DNA from: UBA1429 sp964482225
Lineage (GTDB): Bacteria; Chloroflexota; Anaerolineae; UBA1429
NCBI GenBank assembly: GCA_964482225.1
Contig: CAYZWT010000022.1
Location: forward strand, 1 to 64,000
Direction of reading: 5' to 3'
Length of the DNA stretch: 64,000 nt
Each line of letters opens with the position of its first letter. Within the stretch, counting starts at the first letter, position 1. Below are positions 33,666 through 43,122 of this stretch, piece by piece. The translations under genes and the position numbers were made by a program. The notes under the pieces are model-generated. The model searched no databases. It saw only the letters and a list, made by a program, of their open reading frames with translations, and was not told the origin of the DNA.

Positions 33666-35549
33666 TCAACTGAACAGGACGGTGTGCTTGAGAAAGCGAT
33701 CCAGCGTCTCGTAAAAGCGGGCAACGGTCTCGGCCTTGCGCCAGCCGTGGCCTTCGCCCGGGTAGAGATGATACTCGTGCGGCACGCCATTGCGCCGCAG
33801 CGCCGCGACGATCTCCTCCGCCTGCTCCTTGGGCACCACGCGATCATCCTCGCCCTGGAAAACGATCACCGGGTCGCGAATGCGATCGGCGGCAAAGATC
33901 GGAGAGCGCTCGCGGTAGCGGGCCGCCTGCTCGGGCAGCGTCCCGATGAGGGAATCGAGATAGCGCGCTTCGAACTTGTGGGTATCCGCCGCCAGGGTGA
34001 ACAGGTTGGTCACACCATACAGGCAGACCCCCGCCCGAAAGACCCCTGGATAGCGGATCAGGGTCTGCAAGACGGTATAGCCGCCGGCGCTGCCGCCCAT
34101 GATCACCAGGCGCTCGCGATCCACAAGGCCCGCGTCGGCCAGGTGGCGCGCCCCGCTGACGGCATCGTCGGCATCGTATAGGCCCCACTGCTCGCGCAGG
34201 GCGTTGCGATAGGCGCGCCCGTAGCCGCTGCTCCCACGATAGTTCAGGTCCAGCACGGCATAGCCCCGGGTGGCCAGGAATTGGGCCTGGGCGGAATAGC
34301 CCGCCGTCGCCTGCCCCGTGGGACCGCCATGCACCAGCACCACCAACGGGGGCTTGGTAGCGCCGCCATCCGCCTGCGCGGACGGTGCATAGTGCAGGCC
34401 GTGGATCGCGACGCCCGCACCCGAGTTCCAGGTCACTGCCTCTGGCGAGACCAGCGCCTCGGGCGGGATCGTCTCTCCGCCGGCGCGGGCCACGATCCGG
34501 GTCGCGCCTGTGGCGGGGTCCAGCGCCACGACGCGCGCCGGCGTCTGTGGGCCGGAGGCGATGCAGGCCAGCAGGCCGCCACTCGATATCGCAGGCTGGC
34601 TCAGATGGGTGTACCCCTCCAGGCCGGGGACGGCGGCGCATCTCCCCGAGGAGAGCTCCACCTGCCAGAGTTGGCTATAGCCCGCCGAGGACTGGATGTA
34701 GTAGATCTGCCGACCATCGGGCGCCCAGGCGTAGGTGCGTATCCCCTGGGCCCAGGCGGGCAGCCCCAGCTCTGCCTCCACTCCAACGAGCAGCCGGTGC
34801 GCGCCCGCATCCAGGTCGTAGAGATAGAGGTTGTACCAGCCATTGGCGTCAGAAACATAGGCGAGAAGGCGCCCATCCGGCGAAAAGGCGGGCTGAAAGA
34901 CCGACGTCTCGGCGTCGCCTGCGATCACCGTCTGCCGCTCGATCCGGGGCAGGTCCCCCTCGGCGCCCAGCTCGGCCAGATAGAGCAACGCCCCGTCCCA
35001 CGGCATCTGGGGGTGATCCCAGGCGACCCAGGCGATGCGGCGCCCGTCAGGATGCCAGGCTGGCTGCATGTAGAAGTCGTGGCCCTCTGCCAGCCGGCGG
35101 GGCCACTGTTGGCCCTGGGCGTCCACCAGGGCCAGCCGGTCAACGCCCTCGTACGAGTGGACATAGAGCAGCCAGCGCCCATCGGGAGAGAGCGCCGGCG
35201 AGGCGGCCTCCCCAAAGGCGGGGGTCACGGCGCGCTCGGCGCCCTGCCCCAGGGATTGGCGGTAGAGACGCCCCTCGGCGGCAAAGAACACCTGCCCGCC
35301 AACGGCCGCCATCTCGCCGCCGCCATAGCCCACCTGGGCCCGCGCCGAGCGCCCGGCGTTCAGCTCGCGGGGCGCATGGCCGCGCCCATCGTCAACCAGA
35401 AGCATGCCGTGGGCTGAGCGCCCTTCGAGCCACACAAGGCTGCCGGTGGCATCATCCCAGGCGACATCGCTGAGGCGCCTTTGCGCGGCCATATGAGCCG
35501 GTGTGAGAGGACTGGGCCAAAGGCCAAACGGCGGCAGATGATCTGACAT
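33666..35549 (-). CDS. S9-family serine peptidase (acylaminoacyl/prolyl oligopeptidase-like)
   Basis: A 627-residue cytoplasmic peptidase. The N-terminal about 370 residues form a WD40/PD40-like propeller (repeats such as SPDGRWLLYV, HPDGRRIAWV, SPDGRLLAYVS, APDGRQIYYI). The C-terminal alpha/beta-hydrolase has the catalytic S487 (GGSAGG), D569 (GEDDRVV) and H601 (GEGHGW). There is no signal peptide. It probably trims short peptides, possibly those from the secreted subtilase (inference). It lies 18 bases upstream of the PEP-synthase-like gene on the same strand. Confidence 0.92.
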   Translation of the reverse strand: MSDHLPPFGLWPSPLTPAHMAAQRRLSDVAWDDATGSLVWLEGRSAHGMLLVDDGRGHAPRELNAGRSARAQVGYGGGEMAAVGGQVFFAAEGRLYRQSLGQGAERAVTPAFGEAASPALSPDGRWLLYVHSYEGVDRLALVDAQGQQWPRRLAEGHDFYMQPAWHPDGRRIAWVAWDHPQMPWDGALLYLAELGAEGDLPRIERQTVIAGDAETSVFQPAFSPDGRLLAYVSDANGWYNLYLYDLDAGAHRLLVGVEAELGLPAWAQGIRTYAWAPDGRQIYYIQSSAGYSQLWQVELSSGRCAAVPGLEGYTHLSQPAISSGGLLACIASGPQTPARVVALDPATGATRIVARAGGETIPPEALVSPEAVTWNSGAGVAIHGLHYAPSAQADGGATKPPLVVLVHGGPTGQATAGYSAQAQFLATRGYAVLDLNYRGSSGYGRAYRNALREQWGLYDADDAVSGARHLADAGLVDRERLVIMGGSAGGYTVLQTLIRYPGVFRAGVCLYGVTNLFTLAADTHKFEARYLDSLIGTLPEQAARYRERSPIFAADRIRDPVIVFQGEDDRVVPKEQAEEIVAALRRNGVPHEYHLYPGEGHGWRKAETVARFYETLDRFLKHTVLFS

Positions 35550-35764
35550 GCTGTGCTCCCTGGCGCTCGCCCTGCGAGCCGCCCATGCGTGAAGAAAGCG
35601 CCCGCCGCAGAGCGGGCAACTGGAGGATACTCGGCTTGGCAGCCGGTGGCAAGCCCGCGCGGCAAAAGGGGCTGCGTCTTGTCAGGGGCGATATTATGGC
35701 AAGTTGGATTCTTTGGCCCCGCAGAGGTGGGCCAGGCGCAGGAGACCCTCGCGACCCAGCCGGA

Positions 35765-37540
35765 TCACGCCCACCCCGAGCGTTCCAGCTCCCACATGCC
35801 GGCCAGCAGCCCGCCCGCTGCCAGCAGCTCCTCAGGCGGCCCTTGCTCCGCGATGCAGCCATCTTGCAGAACGACTACCTCGTCCGCTTCCAGAGCGGTG
35901 GCCAGCCGATGGGCGATGGTGAGCACTGCGCCACCCCGCGTCTCCATGTGAGCCTGCAGTGCCCGGCGAAAACTCTCCTCGGTGGCGCTATCCACCGAGG
36001 CCGTGGCTTCGTCCAGCAGCAACAACTGGGGATCACCCGCCAGGGCGCGCGCCAGGGCCAAGAGCTGGCGCTGGCCGCCCGAGAGCTGTACGCCGCCCCC
36101 GCCGCCCTGATCGCTGAGCACGGTCTCGATCCCCTGGGGCAGCGCCTCAACAAACTCGCCCGCGCCGGAGAGCGTGAGCGCCCGCGTGAGGTCCTCTGTG
36201 GTGAGGGTGGGGTCGCCCAGGGTCAGGTTCTCGCGCACGGTCCCGCTAAAGAGCTGCACCGCCTGAGGGACAGGCCCCAGGATGCGGCGGCGTTCCTCGT
36301 CCGAGAGGGCAAACGGGAGGCGCCCGGCCACCAGGAGCTCGCCCGACCAGGGGTGATACAGTCCTCCCAACAGGTGGAACAGGCTGCTCTTGCCTGCGCC
36401 GGTGCGACCCACGATGGCCACATGCTGGCCGGGGAGCACGCGCAGCGAGACCTGATTGAGCACGGGTTCACCCTGGCGGTAGCCAAACACCAGGTCGCGC
36501 ACCCAAACCGGCGGCATATCGCCTGCATCGCCGCCCGCAGGGTCCGGGCGCTCTTCCGTGGGGATTTTGAGCACCTCCATGACCCGCTCGATGCCGGCCA
36601 AGGCCGCCTGGGCCGTTTGCCAATCCTCGCCCAGAGCCACGATCGGCTCAAAGAAGCGGAGGAACAGCAGCACAAATGAAGTGAGGGCGCCCAAGCTGAG
36701 GGCCGCGCCCAGGCGGGGCTCGGCGCCCAGCCGGAACAGGCCAACTACGATGACGGCGGCCAGGATATCCATGATGGGCGAGTAGACCGCCCCGTACCAG
36801 ACAGAACGGTTGGTCGCCCGCAGCGCCTCGGAGAGGGTCTGACGGAAGCGCTGCAAGAAGCGCCCCTGCCAGTGCAGGGCGTGGATCACTTCGGCGCCGG
36901 ATAGCGTCTCTTGCAGGCGGGCGTTGAGCACGCCCACGCCCCGGCGCACCTCCCGCTCAGCATCGCGCATACGCCACTGAAAGGCGCGGGTGATCCAGTA
37001 GACCAGGGGCAGCAGCGGCAGCATCACGAGGGAGAGCAGCGGGCTGAGGGCGACCATGGCGATCACGATGGCGACAAGCTGCACCATCTGCGCCAGCAGA
37101 TGGATGATCCCCAGGCTAAAGAGATTGTTGATGGTGTCCATGTCGCTGGTGCAGCGGCTGATGATATCGCCAATGGGCGTCTCGTCATGGTAAACGATGG
37201 GGAGCCGTTGCAGGTGGGCAAACAGGCGCACCCGCAGACGGCGCATGGCCCCTTGCGCGGCGATAGCGGTCAGATAGGTGATCGCCCCGCGCAGCAGGTG
37301 GACGGCGCCGATGGCAGACAGATAGGCCAGCGCCAGCGGCAGGAGCCCCTCGGCGCGGCCCTGGGCCAGATTCTCATCCACCAGGCGCCCCACAATCAGC
37401 GGGGGGACCAGATCCAGCCCCGAGGCGGCGACCACGCCTACCAGGGCGCCCAGCAGCGCCCAGCGCCAGGGGCGCACCAGCTCCCATGCCTGCGCCGCCA
37501 CGGCTGCCCGTCTCTGCCTCTGCACACCCTGGGCCGTCAT
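35765..37540 (-). CDS. ABC exporter half-transporter, canonical ATP site
   Basis: A 591-residue type IV ABC exporter half: six transmembrane helices (about 25-320) and an ATPase domain with Walker A VGRTGAGKSS, signature LSGGQRQ, Walker B LLLLDEATAS with the catalytic glutamate, and switch histidine in TIAHRL. It overlaps by 4 bases the second half-transporter encoded upstream. The pair should form a heterodimer exporting a lipid, peptide or drug. Substrate not known. Confidence 0.93.
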   Translation of the reverse strand: MTAQGVQRQRRAAVAAQAWELVRPWRWALLGALVGVVAASGLDLVPPLIVGRLVDENLAQGRAEGLLPLALAYLSAIGAVHLLRGAITYLTAIAAQGAMRRLRVRLFAHLQRLPIVYHDETPIGDIISRCTSDMDTINNLFSLGIIHLLAQMVQLVAIVIAMVALSPLLSLVMLPLLPLVYWITRAFQWRMRDAEREVRRGVGVLNARLQETLSGAEVIHALHWQGRFLQRFRQTLSEALRATNRSVWYGAVYSPIMDILAAVIVVGLFRLGAEPRLGAALSLGALTSFVLLFLRFFEPIVALGEDWQTAQAALAGIERVMEVLKIPTEERPDPAGGDAGDMPPVWVRDLVFGYRQGEPVLNQVSLRVLPGQHVAIVGRTGAGKSSLFHLLGGLYHPWSGELLVAGRLPFALSDEERRRILGPVPQAVQLFSGTVRENLTLGDPTLTTEDLTRALTLSGAGEFVEALPQGIETVLSDQGGGGGVQLSGGQRQLLALARALAGDPQLLLLDEATASVDSATEESFRRALQAHMETRGGAVLTIAHRLATALEADEVVVLQDGCIAEQGPPEELLAAGGLLAGMWELERSGWA

Positions 37541-39360
37541 GCCTGCGCCTCCCGCCCCAGGATCAGGTGTTGGGCGCGATAGATGCGCGCGTACAGACCC
37601 TCCTGGCCCAACAGCTCGGCATGGGAGCCCTGGGCCACCAAGCGCCCTCGATCCAGCACAAAGATGCGCTCTAGCGTGGGGAACGAGGCCAGCCGGTGTG
37701 AACAGAGGATCACCGTCGTGCGTTGGCCCAGGGCAGCCCGCAACGCGGCCACGATCTGCCCTTCGGTCTCGACATCTATCGCGGCGAACGGGTCATCCAG
37801 AAGGAGCACGCTGGGCGTCTGGCCGCCGGGCAGGGCCAAGGCGCGGGCCAGGGCGATGCGCTGGCGTTGGCCGCCGGATACCTGCACGCCCCCCTCGCCC
37901 ACCGGGGTGTCCAGCCCCCGGGGAAAGCGGGCCAGGTCGTCCTCCAAGGCGGCTATGCGCAGCCAGGCTGCCTCGTCCGTGATGGAATCCGTGTCAAGGC
38001 CGATATTCTCGCCGATGGAGCCCGAAAACAGGTTGGCGTCTTGGGGAAGATAGCGCAGGTGTGTGGCCCGCCAGGCCTCGGAGCGGGATCGCACCGGCTC
38101 GCCATCCACCAACACCTGCCCTGCCTGCGGCGCATAGAGCCCCTGGATAGCGCGCAGCAAGGCGCTCTTGCCTGAGCCGATGGGCCCCGTGACGCCCACC
38201 AGCGCGCCGGCGGGAATGTCCAGGGAGACCTCCTCCAGCGCAGCCGGTGCGGCGCCGGGATAACGCATTGTCACCCTCTCCAGGCGCACCGCAAGGGGGC
38301 GAGACTCGCCGGGCGGCGGCGGGTCGGGTTGGGCATACAGGCCCATGACGTGGGTAGGCCGCCACGAGGCCCAGGGGGGCTCGTCCTCCAGGGGCAGCGG
38401 CGCGGGCAGAAAGGGCTGCAAGCGATCCCAGGCCACGCCTGCGCTCTGGATGCGATTGAAAAAGAGGGGCAGGCGAAAGCCTCGCCCCACGAAACGCAAA
38501 TAGACCAGCATAAAGCCCACCAATGCGCCGGTGCTGAGGTCCCCCTGCACGACACGCTCGCCCCCCAGCCAGACGATCAGGACGACGCCGGCGGTCACGC
38601 CCAGGGCGTAGACCGGTTGCAGCGCGGCCTGCAGGCGCGTCTCGGCCAGGCCGGCCCGCGCCAGGCGCTCGGAGAGGGCGTCAATGCGCTGCACGGCCTG
38701 ATCGGATTGGCCCAACAGCCGCAAGAGCCGCAGCCCCACCAGCCGCTCTTGTAGGGCAGCGGTGAGATCGGCGTTGGCCAGCCGCACCCCCTGAGTGCGT
38801 TGGCGCACCCACTCGCGCGAGCGATAGGCCAGATAAAAGGCGGCAGGCACGGGGAGCATGGCCAGCAGGGTGAGGCGCGCATCGTAGAGCAGCATCGTGA
38901 CCAAGAGGGTTAGTGAAAAGAGCCAGGTATCCCAGATCTCGGTGGTGGACTCGTTGAACCCTGTGCCAAAGAGCTCGGTATCGCCGATGATGCGCGCCAT
39001 CAGGTCGCCGACGGATTGGCGCCGTAGCCACTCGAGGGGGGCGGCCAGCAAGCCGCGCAGCGCATCGTTGCGCATAGCAAAGACGGTGCGCCGCACGGCG
39101 GCCCGCAGGTACCAACGCTTGCCCACCCGCGCGATGGCGTGTAGCGTCGCGCCGCCGGCATAGGCCAGGGCAGCCCAGAGCACGGCCTGTGGGCCAGATG
39201 CGCCGGCCCCGCACGCCAGGGTGGCATCAATGGCGGCGCCCAGCAAGACGGGCGGCAGCGCCACCGAGACATTCATCACCATGCCGAACAGCGAGCCCAC
39301 CAGCAGGAGCCCGGCGACCTGGCGGTAATAGACCCGCGCCTGCCAGAGATAGTGCCTCAC
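37537..39360 (-). CDS. ABC exporter half-transporter, degenerate ATP site
   Basis: A 607-residue ABC half-transporter. Six-helix membrane domain, Walker A TGPIGSGKSA, signature VSGGQRQRI. Walker B reads LLLDDPFAAID: the catalytic glutamate is replaced by aspartate, as in the non-hydrolysing half of heterodimeric exporters such as TM287/288 or BmrCD. I start at the GTG at 39360, which overlaps the stop of the acetyltransferase gene. A frame reaching back to 39537 would lie inside that gene and its translation looks like a shadow. The partner ABC gene overlaps by 4 bases. Confidence 0.9.
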   Translation of the reverse strand: MRHYLWQARVYYRQVAGLLLVGSLFGMVMNVSVALPPVLLGAAIDATLACGAGASGPQAVLWAALAYAGGATLHAIARVGKRWYLRAAVRRTVFAMRNDALRGLLAAPLEWLRRQSVGDLMARIIGDTELFGTGFNESTTEIWDTWLFSLTLLVTMLLYDARLTLLAMLPVPAAFYLAYRSREWVRQRTQGVRLANADLTAALQERLVGLRLLRLLGQSDQAVQRIDALSERLARAGLAETRLQAALQPVYALGVTAGVVLIVWLGGERVVQGDLSTGALVGFMLVYLRFVGRGFRLPLFFNRIQSAGVAWDRLQPFLPAPLPLEDEPPWASWRPTHVMGLYAQPDPPPPGESRPLAVRLERVTMRYPGAAPAALEEVSLDIPAGALVGVTGPIGSGKSALLRAIQGLYAPQAGQVLVDGEPVRSRSEAWRATHLRYLPQDANLFSGSIGENIGLDTDSITDEAAWLRIAALEDDLARFPRGLDTPVGEGGVQVSGGQRQRIALARALALPGGQTPSVLLLDDPFAAIDVETEGQIVAALRAALGQRTTVILCSHRLASFPTLERIFVLDRGRLVAQGSHAELLGQEGLYARIYRAQHLILGREAQA

Positions 39361-39908
39361 ACGTCCCGCTTCGCGGCGCGAGCCTGCCACTCGGCGGCGG
39401 TGGCGGCGTACCACAGGCTTTCGCTGCCATCCTCTTCCGGTGTGCGCTTGATGAAACGTAGGCCCGCCTTTTCCATGACCCGCGCCGAGGCGGGGTTCGC
39501 GGCGTCGCACTCGCCCTGGACGCTCTGGGCTCCCCATTGGCGAAAGGCGCAGCCCAGCAGCGCCGTCAGCGCCTCCGTCATGTAGCCCTGGCCCCAGAAG
39601 TCCGGACGCATGGCATAGCCAAAGGAGAGCTCGCCCAGGGCCGGGTCGTTGGCCTGGCCGATGCCGATCCAGCCCATGATGCAGCCGTCGCTACGCCTGA
39701 CGATGGCCAGGTTGTAGGAAAGGCGCGGCTCTGCGGCATTGTGGACCATGGTATCGCGCACCCAGGTCTCGGCTTGCTCCGGCGTCTCGGAGGCGATATA
39801 GTCGCAGTAGCGCGTCACCACCGGATCGCTGCGCAGCAGGTGCATGGGCGCGGCATCTTGAGGCAGCAGGTCGCGCAGGATCAGACGGGGCGTTTCGAGC
39901 AGGAACAT
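39357..39908 (-). CDS. GNAT acetyltransferase (RimJ/RimL type)
   Basis: A 183-residue GNAT. The start LETPRLILRDLLPQDA, GWIGIGQ, FGYAMRPDFWGQGYMTEALTALL (acetyl-CoA site, central part RPDFWGQGYM) and NPASARVMEKAGL are typical of proteins that acetylate ribosomal-protein or other N-termini or small amines. AAGGAGG lies 6 bases before the ATG at 39908. Its stop codon overlaps the GTG start of the ABC gene, so it heads a three-gene operon. Confidence 0.9.
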   Translation of the reverse strand: MFLLETPRLILRDLLPQDAAPMHLLRSDPVVTRYCDYIASETPEQAETWVRDTMVHNAAEPRLSYNLAIVRRSDGCIMGWIGIGQANDPALGELSFGYAMRPDFWGQGYMTEALTALLGCAFRQWGAQSVQGECDAANPASARVMEKAGLRFIKRTPEEDGSESLWYAATAAEWQARAAKRDV

Positions 39909-40072
39909 GACGGGCCTCCTTGGTTGCTGGGCGCAGTATAGCCGCACAGCTTGTGGCGAGGCAAACCGGCGCTGCACAGCGCGGGTGTTTGGGGTTACCC
40001 TGCCCATCGCCTATCATTAACGACTATACCATGTATTCGGGCGGCCCCAGCCGCCCTATCAAGGTTGGAGAT

Positions 40073-41215
40073 ATGAGAACGAGATTGATCTTGCTGCTAC
40101 TCGTTGCGCTGGCGGCGCCCCTGGCGATCGCTGCCGATAGCGCTCCCTCCGATGGCGCCGCACCGCTGCCCGCCACGGTGGTCTTTGTCGTATCAGAACA
40201 AGAGGTGTTGGTGCTGGGCGAGAACCAGATCGTCCAGACTTTGGAACTCGCCATCGCCAGCGGCCCGCGCAAGGGCGAGATCGTGACGCTGGAGCAGGGC
40301 GCCATCCCCAGCGTCCATGTGCCACGCTACCGGGTGGGCGACCAGGTCTTTTTGCGGCAGAGCCTGATGCCCGACGGCAGCTCTGTGTACGAGATCGCCA
40401 CCCGCAACCGCACCTTTCCTCTCCTCTGGATGGCGCTGGTCTTTGTGGGGTTGGTGGCGCTGGCAGGCGGGCAACGGGGCGCCCGCTCCCTGGTGGGCAT
40501 GGCCCTGTCCTTTGTCGTGATCTTTTTCTTTGTCCTGCCCCGGGTGGGCGCCGGGCAGGCGCCCGTCTGGACGGCGCTGCTGGGCTGCGGCCTGGTGATG
40601 CCCGCAAGCTACTATCTCTCCCACGGCCTGAACCGCAAGACCACGGTCGCCCTGGTGGGCTCGCTGTTGGGGCTGGGGCTCACGGCGCTGCTCGCCGTGG
40701 CCTTTGTGGCGGGCGCGCGCCTGACCGGTTTCTCCGGCGATGAGGCCGGGTTCGTCCAGAGCCTCTATGGGAGCGCCATTGACTTGCGCGGCCTGTTGCT
40801 GGCGGGTATGATCATCGGCGTGCTGGGCGTTCTGGACGACATTACCGTAGCCCAGGCAGCTATTGTGGAGCAGCTACGCGAGGCCAACCGCGACTTGGAT
40901 GCCTGGCAGCTCTACCGGCGGGCCATGCGCGTGGGCCAGGATCACATCGCCTCGATGGTGAATACCCTGGTGCTGGTGTATGCCGGGGCGGCGTTGCCGC
41001 TCTTGCTGCTGCTCACGGATCAGTCGCTGCCCATCGCCTATGTGCTCAGCCAGGAGCTGATCGCCGAGGAGGTAGTGCGCATGCTGGTCACCAGCAGTGG
41101 GCTGGTGGCGGCGGTGCCGGTGACGACGCTGCTGGCCGCCCGCTGGATGGGCTTGCGCCGCGGGGATGCCGCCGACGCGCCGGACGGCCAAGAAGCAAGA
41201 GACCCGAGCCCCTAG
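40073..41215 (+). CDS. YibE/F-like multispanning membrane protein
   Basis: A 380-residue protein with a signal-like first helix (residues 3-21), an extracytoplasmic beta domain (about 22-115, with GEIVTLEQGAIPSVHVPRY), then seven or eight transmembrane helices. Family motifs include LLWMALVFVGLVALAGGQRG and GVLDDITVAQAAIVEQLREAN. The family has no agreed function, though transport has been proposed. I start at the ATG at 40073 after GGAG; the open frame extends back to 39920 but upstream residues look non-coding. Confidence 0.88.
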   Translation: MRTRLILLLLVALAAPLAIAADSAPSDGAAPLPATVVFVVSEQEVLVLGENQIVQTLELAIASGPRKGEIVTLEQGAIPSVHVPRYRVGDQVFLRQSLMPDGSSVYEIATRNRTFPLLWMALVFVGLVALAGGQRGARSLVGMALSFVVIFFFVLPRVGAGQAPVWTALLGCGLVMPASYYLSHGLNRKTTVALVGSLLGLGLTALLAVAFVAGARLTGFSGDEAGFVQSLYGSAIDLRGLLLAGMIIGVLGVLDDITVAQAAIVEQLREANRDLDAWQLYRRAMRVGQDHIASMVNTLVLVYAGAALPLLLLLTDQSLPIAYVLSQELIAEEVVRMLVTSSGLVAAVPVTTLLAARWMGLRRGDAADAPDGQEARDPSP

Positions 41216-41278
41216 CTGCGTAACGCCTGGTTGCGCCATCGCTATGGGTTCCACCACAGCCACGACGAAGGGGATACC

Positions 41279-41746
41279 ATGCTCCAACTCAAACGCGCCA
41301 CGATCCTGGATGCCGAGGCGCTGACCGAGTTCTCGCGCCGCGCATTCCATGCCGACGTGGCCTACGGCGCTCCTGGGCCTGGCGGGCCGCCAGGCTATGA
41401 CGATGTCGCATGGCAGCGCCGGGTCATCGAGGCCGTGGACTATTATGTCATCACCCAGGAGGAGACGCCCATCGGAGGCATCATCGCTTATGCCACCGCA
41501 CCGGGTGAGTACGAGCTGGGGCGCATCTTTCTGGCCCCCGAATGGCAGAACCGGGGTTTGGGCGCCCAAGCCCTGGCGCTTCTGTGGCCCCTGTATCCCC
41601 AGGCAACCATCTGGCGCCTGGATACGCCCGCCTGGAACCTGCGCACCCGGCGCTTTTACGCCCGCGAGGGGTTTGACGAGACGGGCATTAACGACGAGAG
41701 CCTGGCGTTGTTCGAGCGCCGGATGGCGGGCGGGAGTGAGGCATGA
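41279..41746 (+). CDS. GNAT acetyltransferase
   Basis: A 155-residue GNAT. The acetyl-CoA motif region is LGRIFLAPEWQNRGLGAQAL (about residues 80-99), followed by the family TPAWNLRTRRFYAREGF. AAGGGG precedes the ATG at 41279. Substrate unknown. The next acetyltransferase overlaps its stop by 4 bases. Confidence 0.88.
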   Translation: MLQLKRATILDAEALTEFSRRAFHADVAYGAPGPGGPPGYDDVAWQRRVIEAVDYYVITQEETPIGGIIAYATAPGEYELGRIFLAPEWQNRGLGAQALALLWPLYPQATIWRLDTPAWNLRTRRFYAREGFDETGINDESLALFERRMAGGSEA

Positions 41747-42834
41747 CCAAGGCTACACTGCACCGCCTCAGCGCTGACGACCAGGCCCGCGCCCTGCCCC
41801 TGCTGGAGGGGCGCGATCACCTGCTGTTGTTGGAGGCCGTCATCGCCGGAACCGCGCCGGGCTATGTCTGCGTGGATGATCCCTCACAGCCCAGGGCGCT
41901 ATTCGCCTCCGGCCCCGAGGGCCACTATCTGGTGGGCGATCCGGGCGATGGATCGTTCACCAGTGCGCTGGCGGCCCACATCCAGGGCGAGCTGCTGCCC
42001 AAGGCCCGCGAGCAAGGCTGGGCGTCGTTCGTCCTCTACCACGAGCCCGAGTGGGCCCTGGCAATGGAGGAGTTGTTCCCCGGCCAAGTCCTGGTGCGCA
42101 ACTGCCAGCGCTACTTTTGCCACCAAAGCCCCCTGCCCGATTGGCGCGCCGCGCTGCCCCAGGGCGTGACGGCGCTGCCCATTGATCGCGACCTGTTGGA
42201 CCGGGACGATCTGGGCAACATCCAGTGGTTGCGAGACTTTTGCGAGGGGGACTATGCCTCGCCAGATGCGTTCCTGGCCCACGGGTTCGGCATGTGCCTG
42301 GTGCAGGAGGGCGAGATCGTCTCGTGGTGCACCACCGACTGCGTCGTGGGCCGGCGGGCCGAGATCGGGATCACGACGGCGTCCGACCACCGCCGCAAGG
42401 GCTATGGTACCGCCGCAGCGGCCGCCACCGTCGAGGAGGCGCGGCGCCGGGGCATCACCCACGTAGGCTGGCACTGCTTTCAGCAGAACCTGGCCTCGGC
42501 GGCCACGGCCCTGCGGGCCGGGTTCGTCGAGCAATACAGCCATGCCGTGGTCTCGCTATGGCTCAATCCGGTGGACGGCCTGCTGGTCAACGGCAATCTG
42601 GCGCTAATGGCGGGGGATTATGCCGCCGCCGCGGAGCTCTATCGCGCGGGCCTGGCGCTGTGGGCCGAGACACGGGATGTGGACAAGTCGGCCGTGCTGG
42701 CCGAGCGCGCCTACCAGGCCCGCTACCGCTATCAGGCGGCCTGCGCCGCCGCCCTGGCAGGCGATGCCGCGATGGCGTTGGACGAGCTGGAGACCGCCTG
42801 GGCCTATGGCGTCATGCGCCAGGCGGCGGTGTAA
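41743..42834 (+). CDS. GNAT acetyltransferase with C-terminal TPR-like tail
   Basis: A 363-residue protein. The N-terminal about 265 residues match the GNAT_acetyltran/ZmaR-like type, with IGITTASDHRRKGYGTAAAA as the CoA-binding loop and GWHCFQQNLASAATALRAGF afterward. The last about 85 residues form a helical repeat (GDYAAAAELYRAGLALWAE and similar) that looks like TPR and may bind a partner. It is translationally coupled to the GNAT gene before it (ATGA overlap). Substrate unknown. Confidence 0.85.
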   Translation: MTKATLHRLSADDQARALPLLEGRDHLLLLEAVIAGTAPGYVCVDDPSQPRALFASGPEGHYLVGDPGDGSFTSALAAHIQGELLPKAREQGWASFVLYHEPEWALAMEELFPGQVLVRNCQRYFCHQSPLPDWRAALPQGVTALPIDRDLLDRDDLGNIQWLRDFCEGDYASPDAFLAHGFGMCLVQEGEIVSWCTTDCVVGRRAEIGITTASDHRRKGYGTAAAAATVEEARRRGITHVGWHCFQQNLASAATALRAGFVEQYSHAVVSLWLNPVDGLLVNGNLALMAGDYAAAAELYRAGLALWAETRDVDKSAVLAERAYQARYRYQAACAAALAGDAAMALDELETAWAYGVMRQAAV

Positions 42835-43043
42835 GAGGCGGCCTGGCCGTGCGAGGTGTCAGGGCATTTGCCTCTGGAATCCCTTTGCCTCGATATCGCT
42901 CCTGATTACGGCCTTTTATCCCTCACCCCGCCGTCGCGGTGCGTCAAAGGCTCAGATCGAGGCGGCCATCCGACGCATGGGCCGCAAGCTTTGGCCTGCA
43001 TATAGCCAGACTGCGATCACCCTTCGTTTGCCTTGCCGCAGTG

Positions 43044-43072
43044 TTGATCGCGCGCCCGGCCTGGTATATGAT
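43044..43072 (+). promoter_or_regulatory. promoter of GH-A-like hydrolase gene
   Basis: TTGATC (43044-43049), 17-base spacer, TATGAT (43067-43072). Predicted start lies about 40-45 bases before the ATG at 43123. The rest of the 288-base gap from 42835 shows nothing else I can name. Confidence 0.6.
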
Positions 43073-43122
43073 GATCTCGTGGACCGACCTGAGCCGAATG
43101 TGTGAGCGAAAGGAGCCAGCCG

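Noticed and set aside
39361..39537. N-terminal extension of the second ABC transporter to 39537
   Set aside because: It would lie inside the acetyltransferase gene; its translation is Arg/Gly/Pro-rich and looks like an off-frame shadow. The GTG at 39360 gives a normal N-terminus overlapping the upstream stop.
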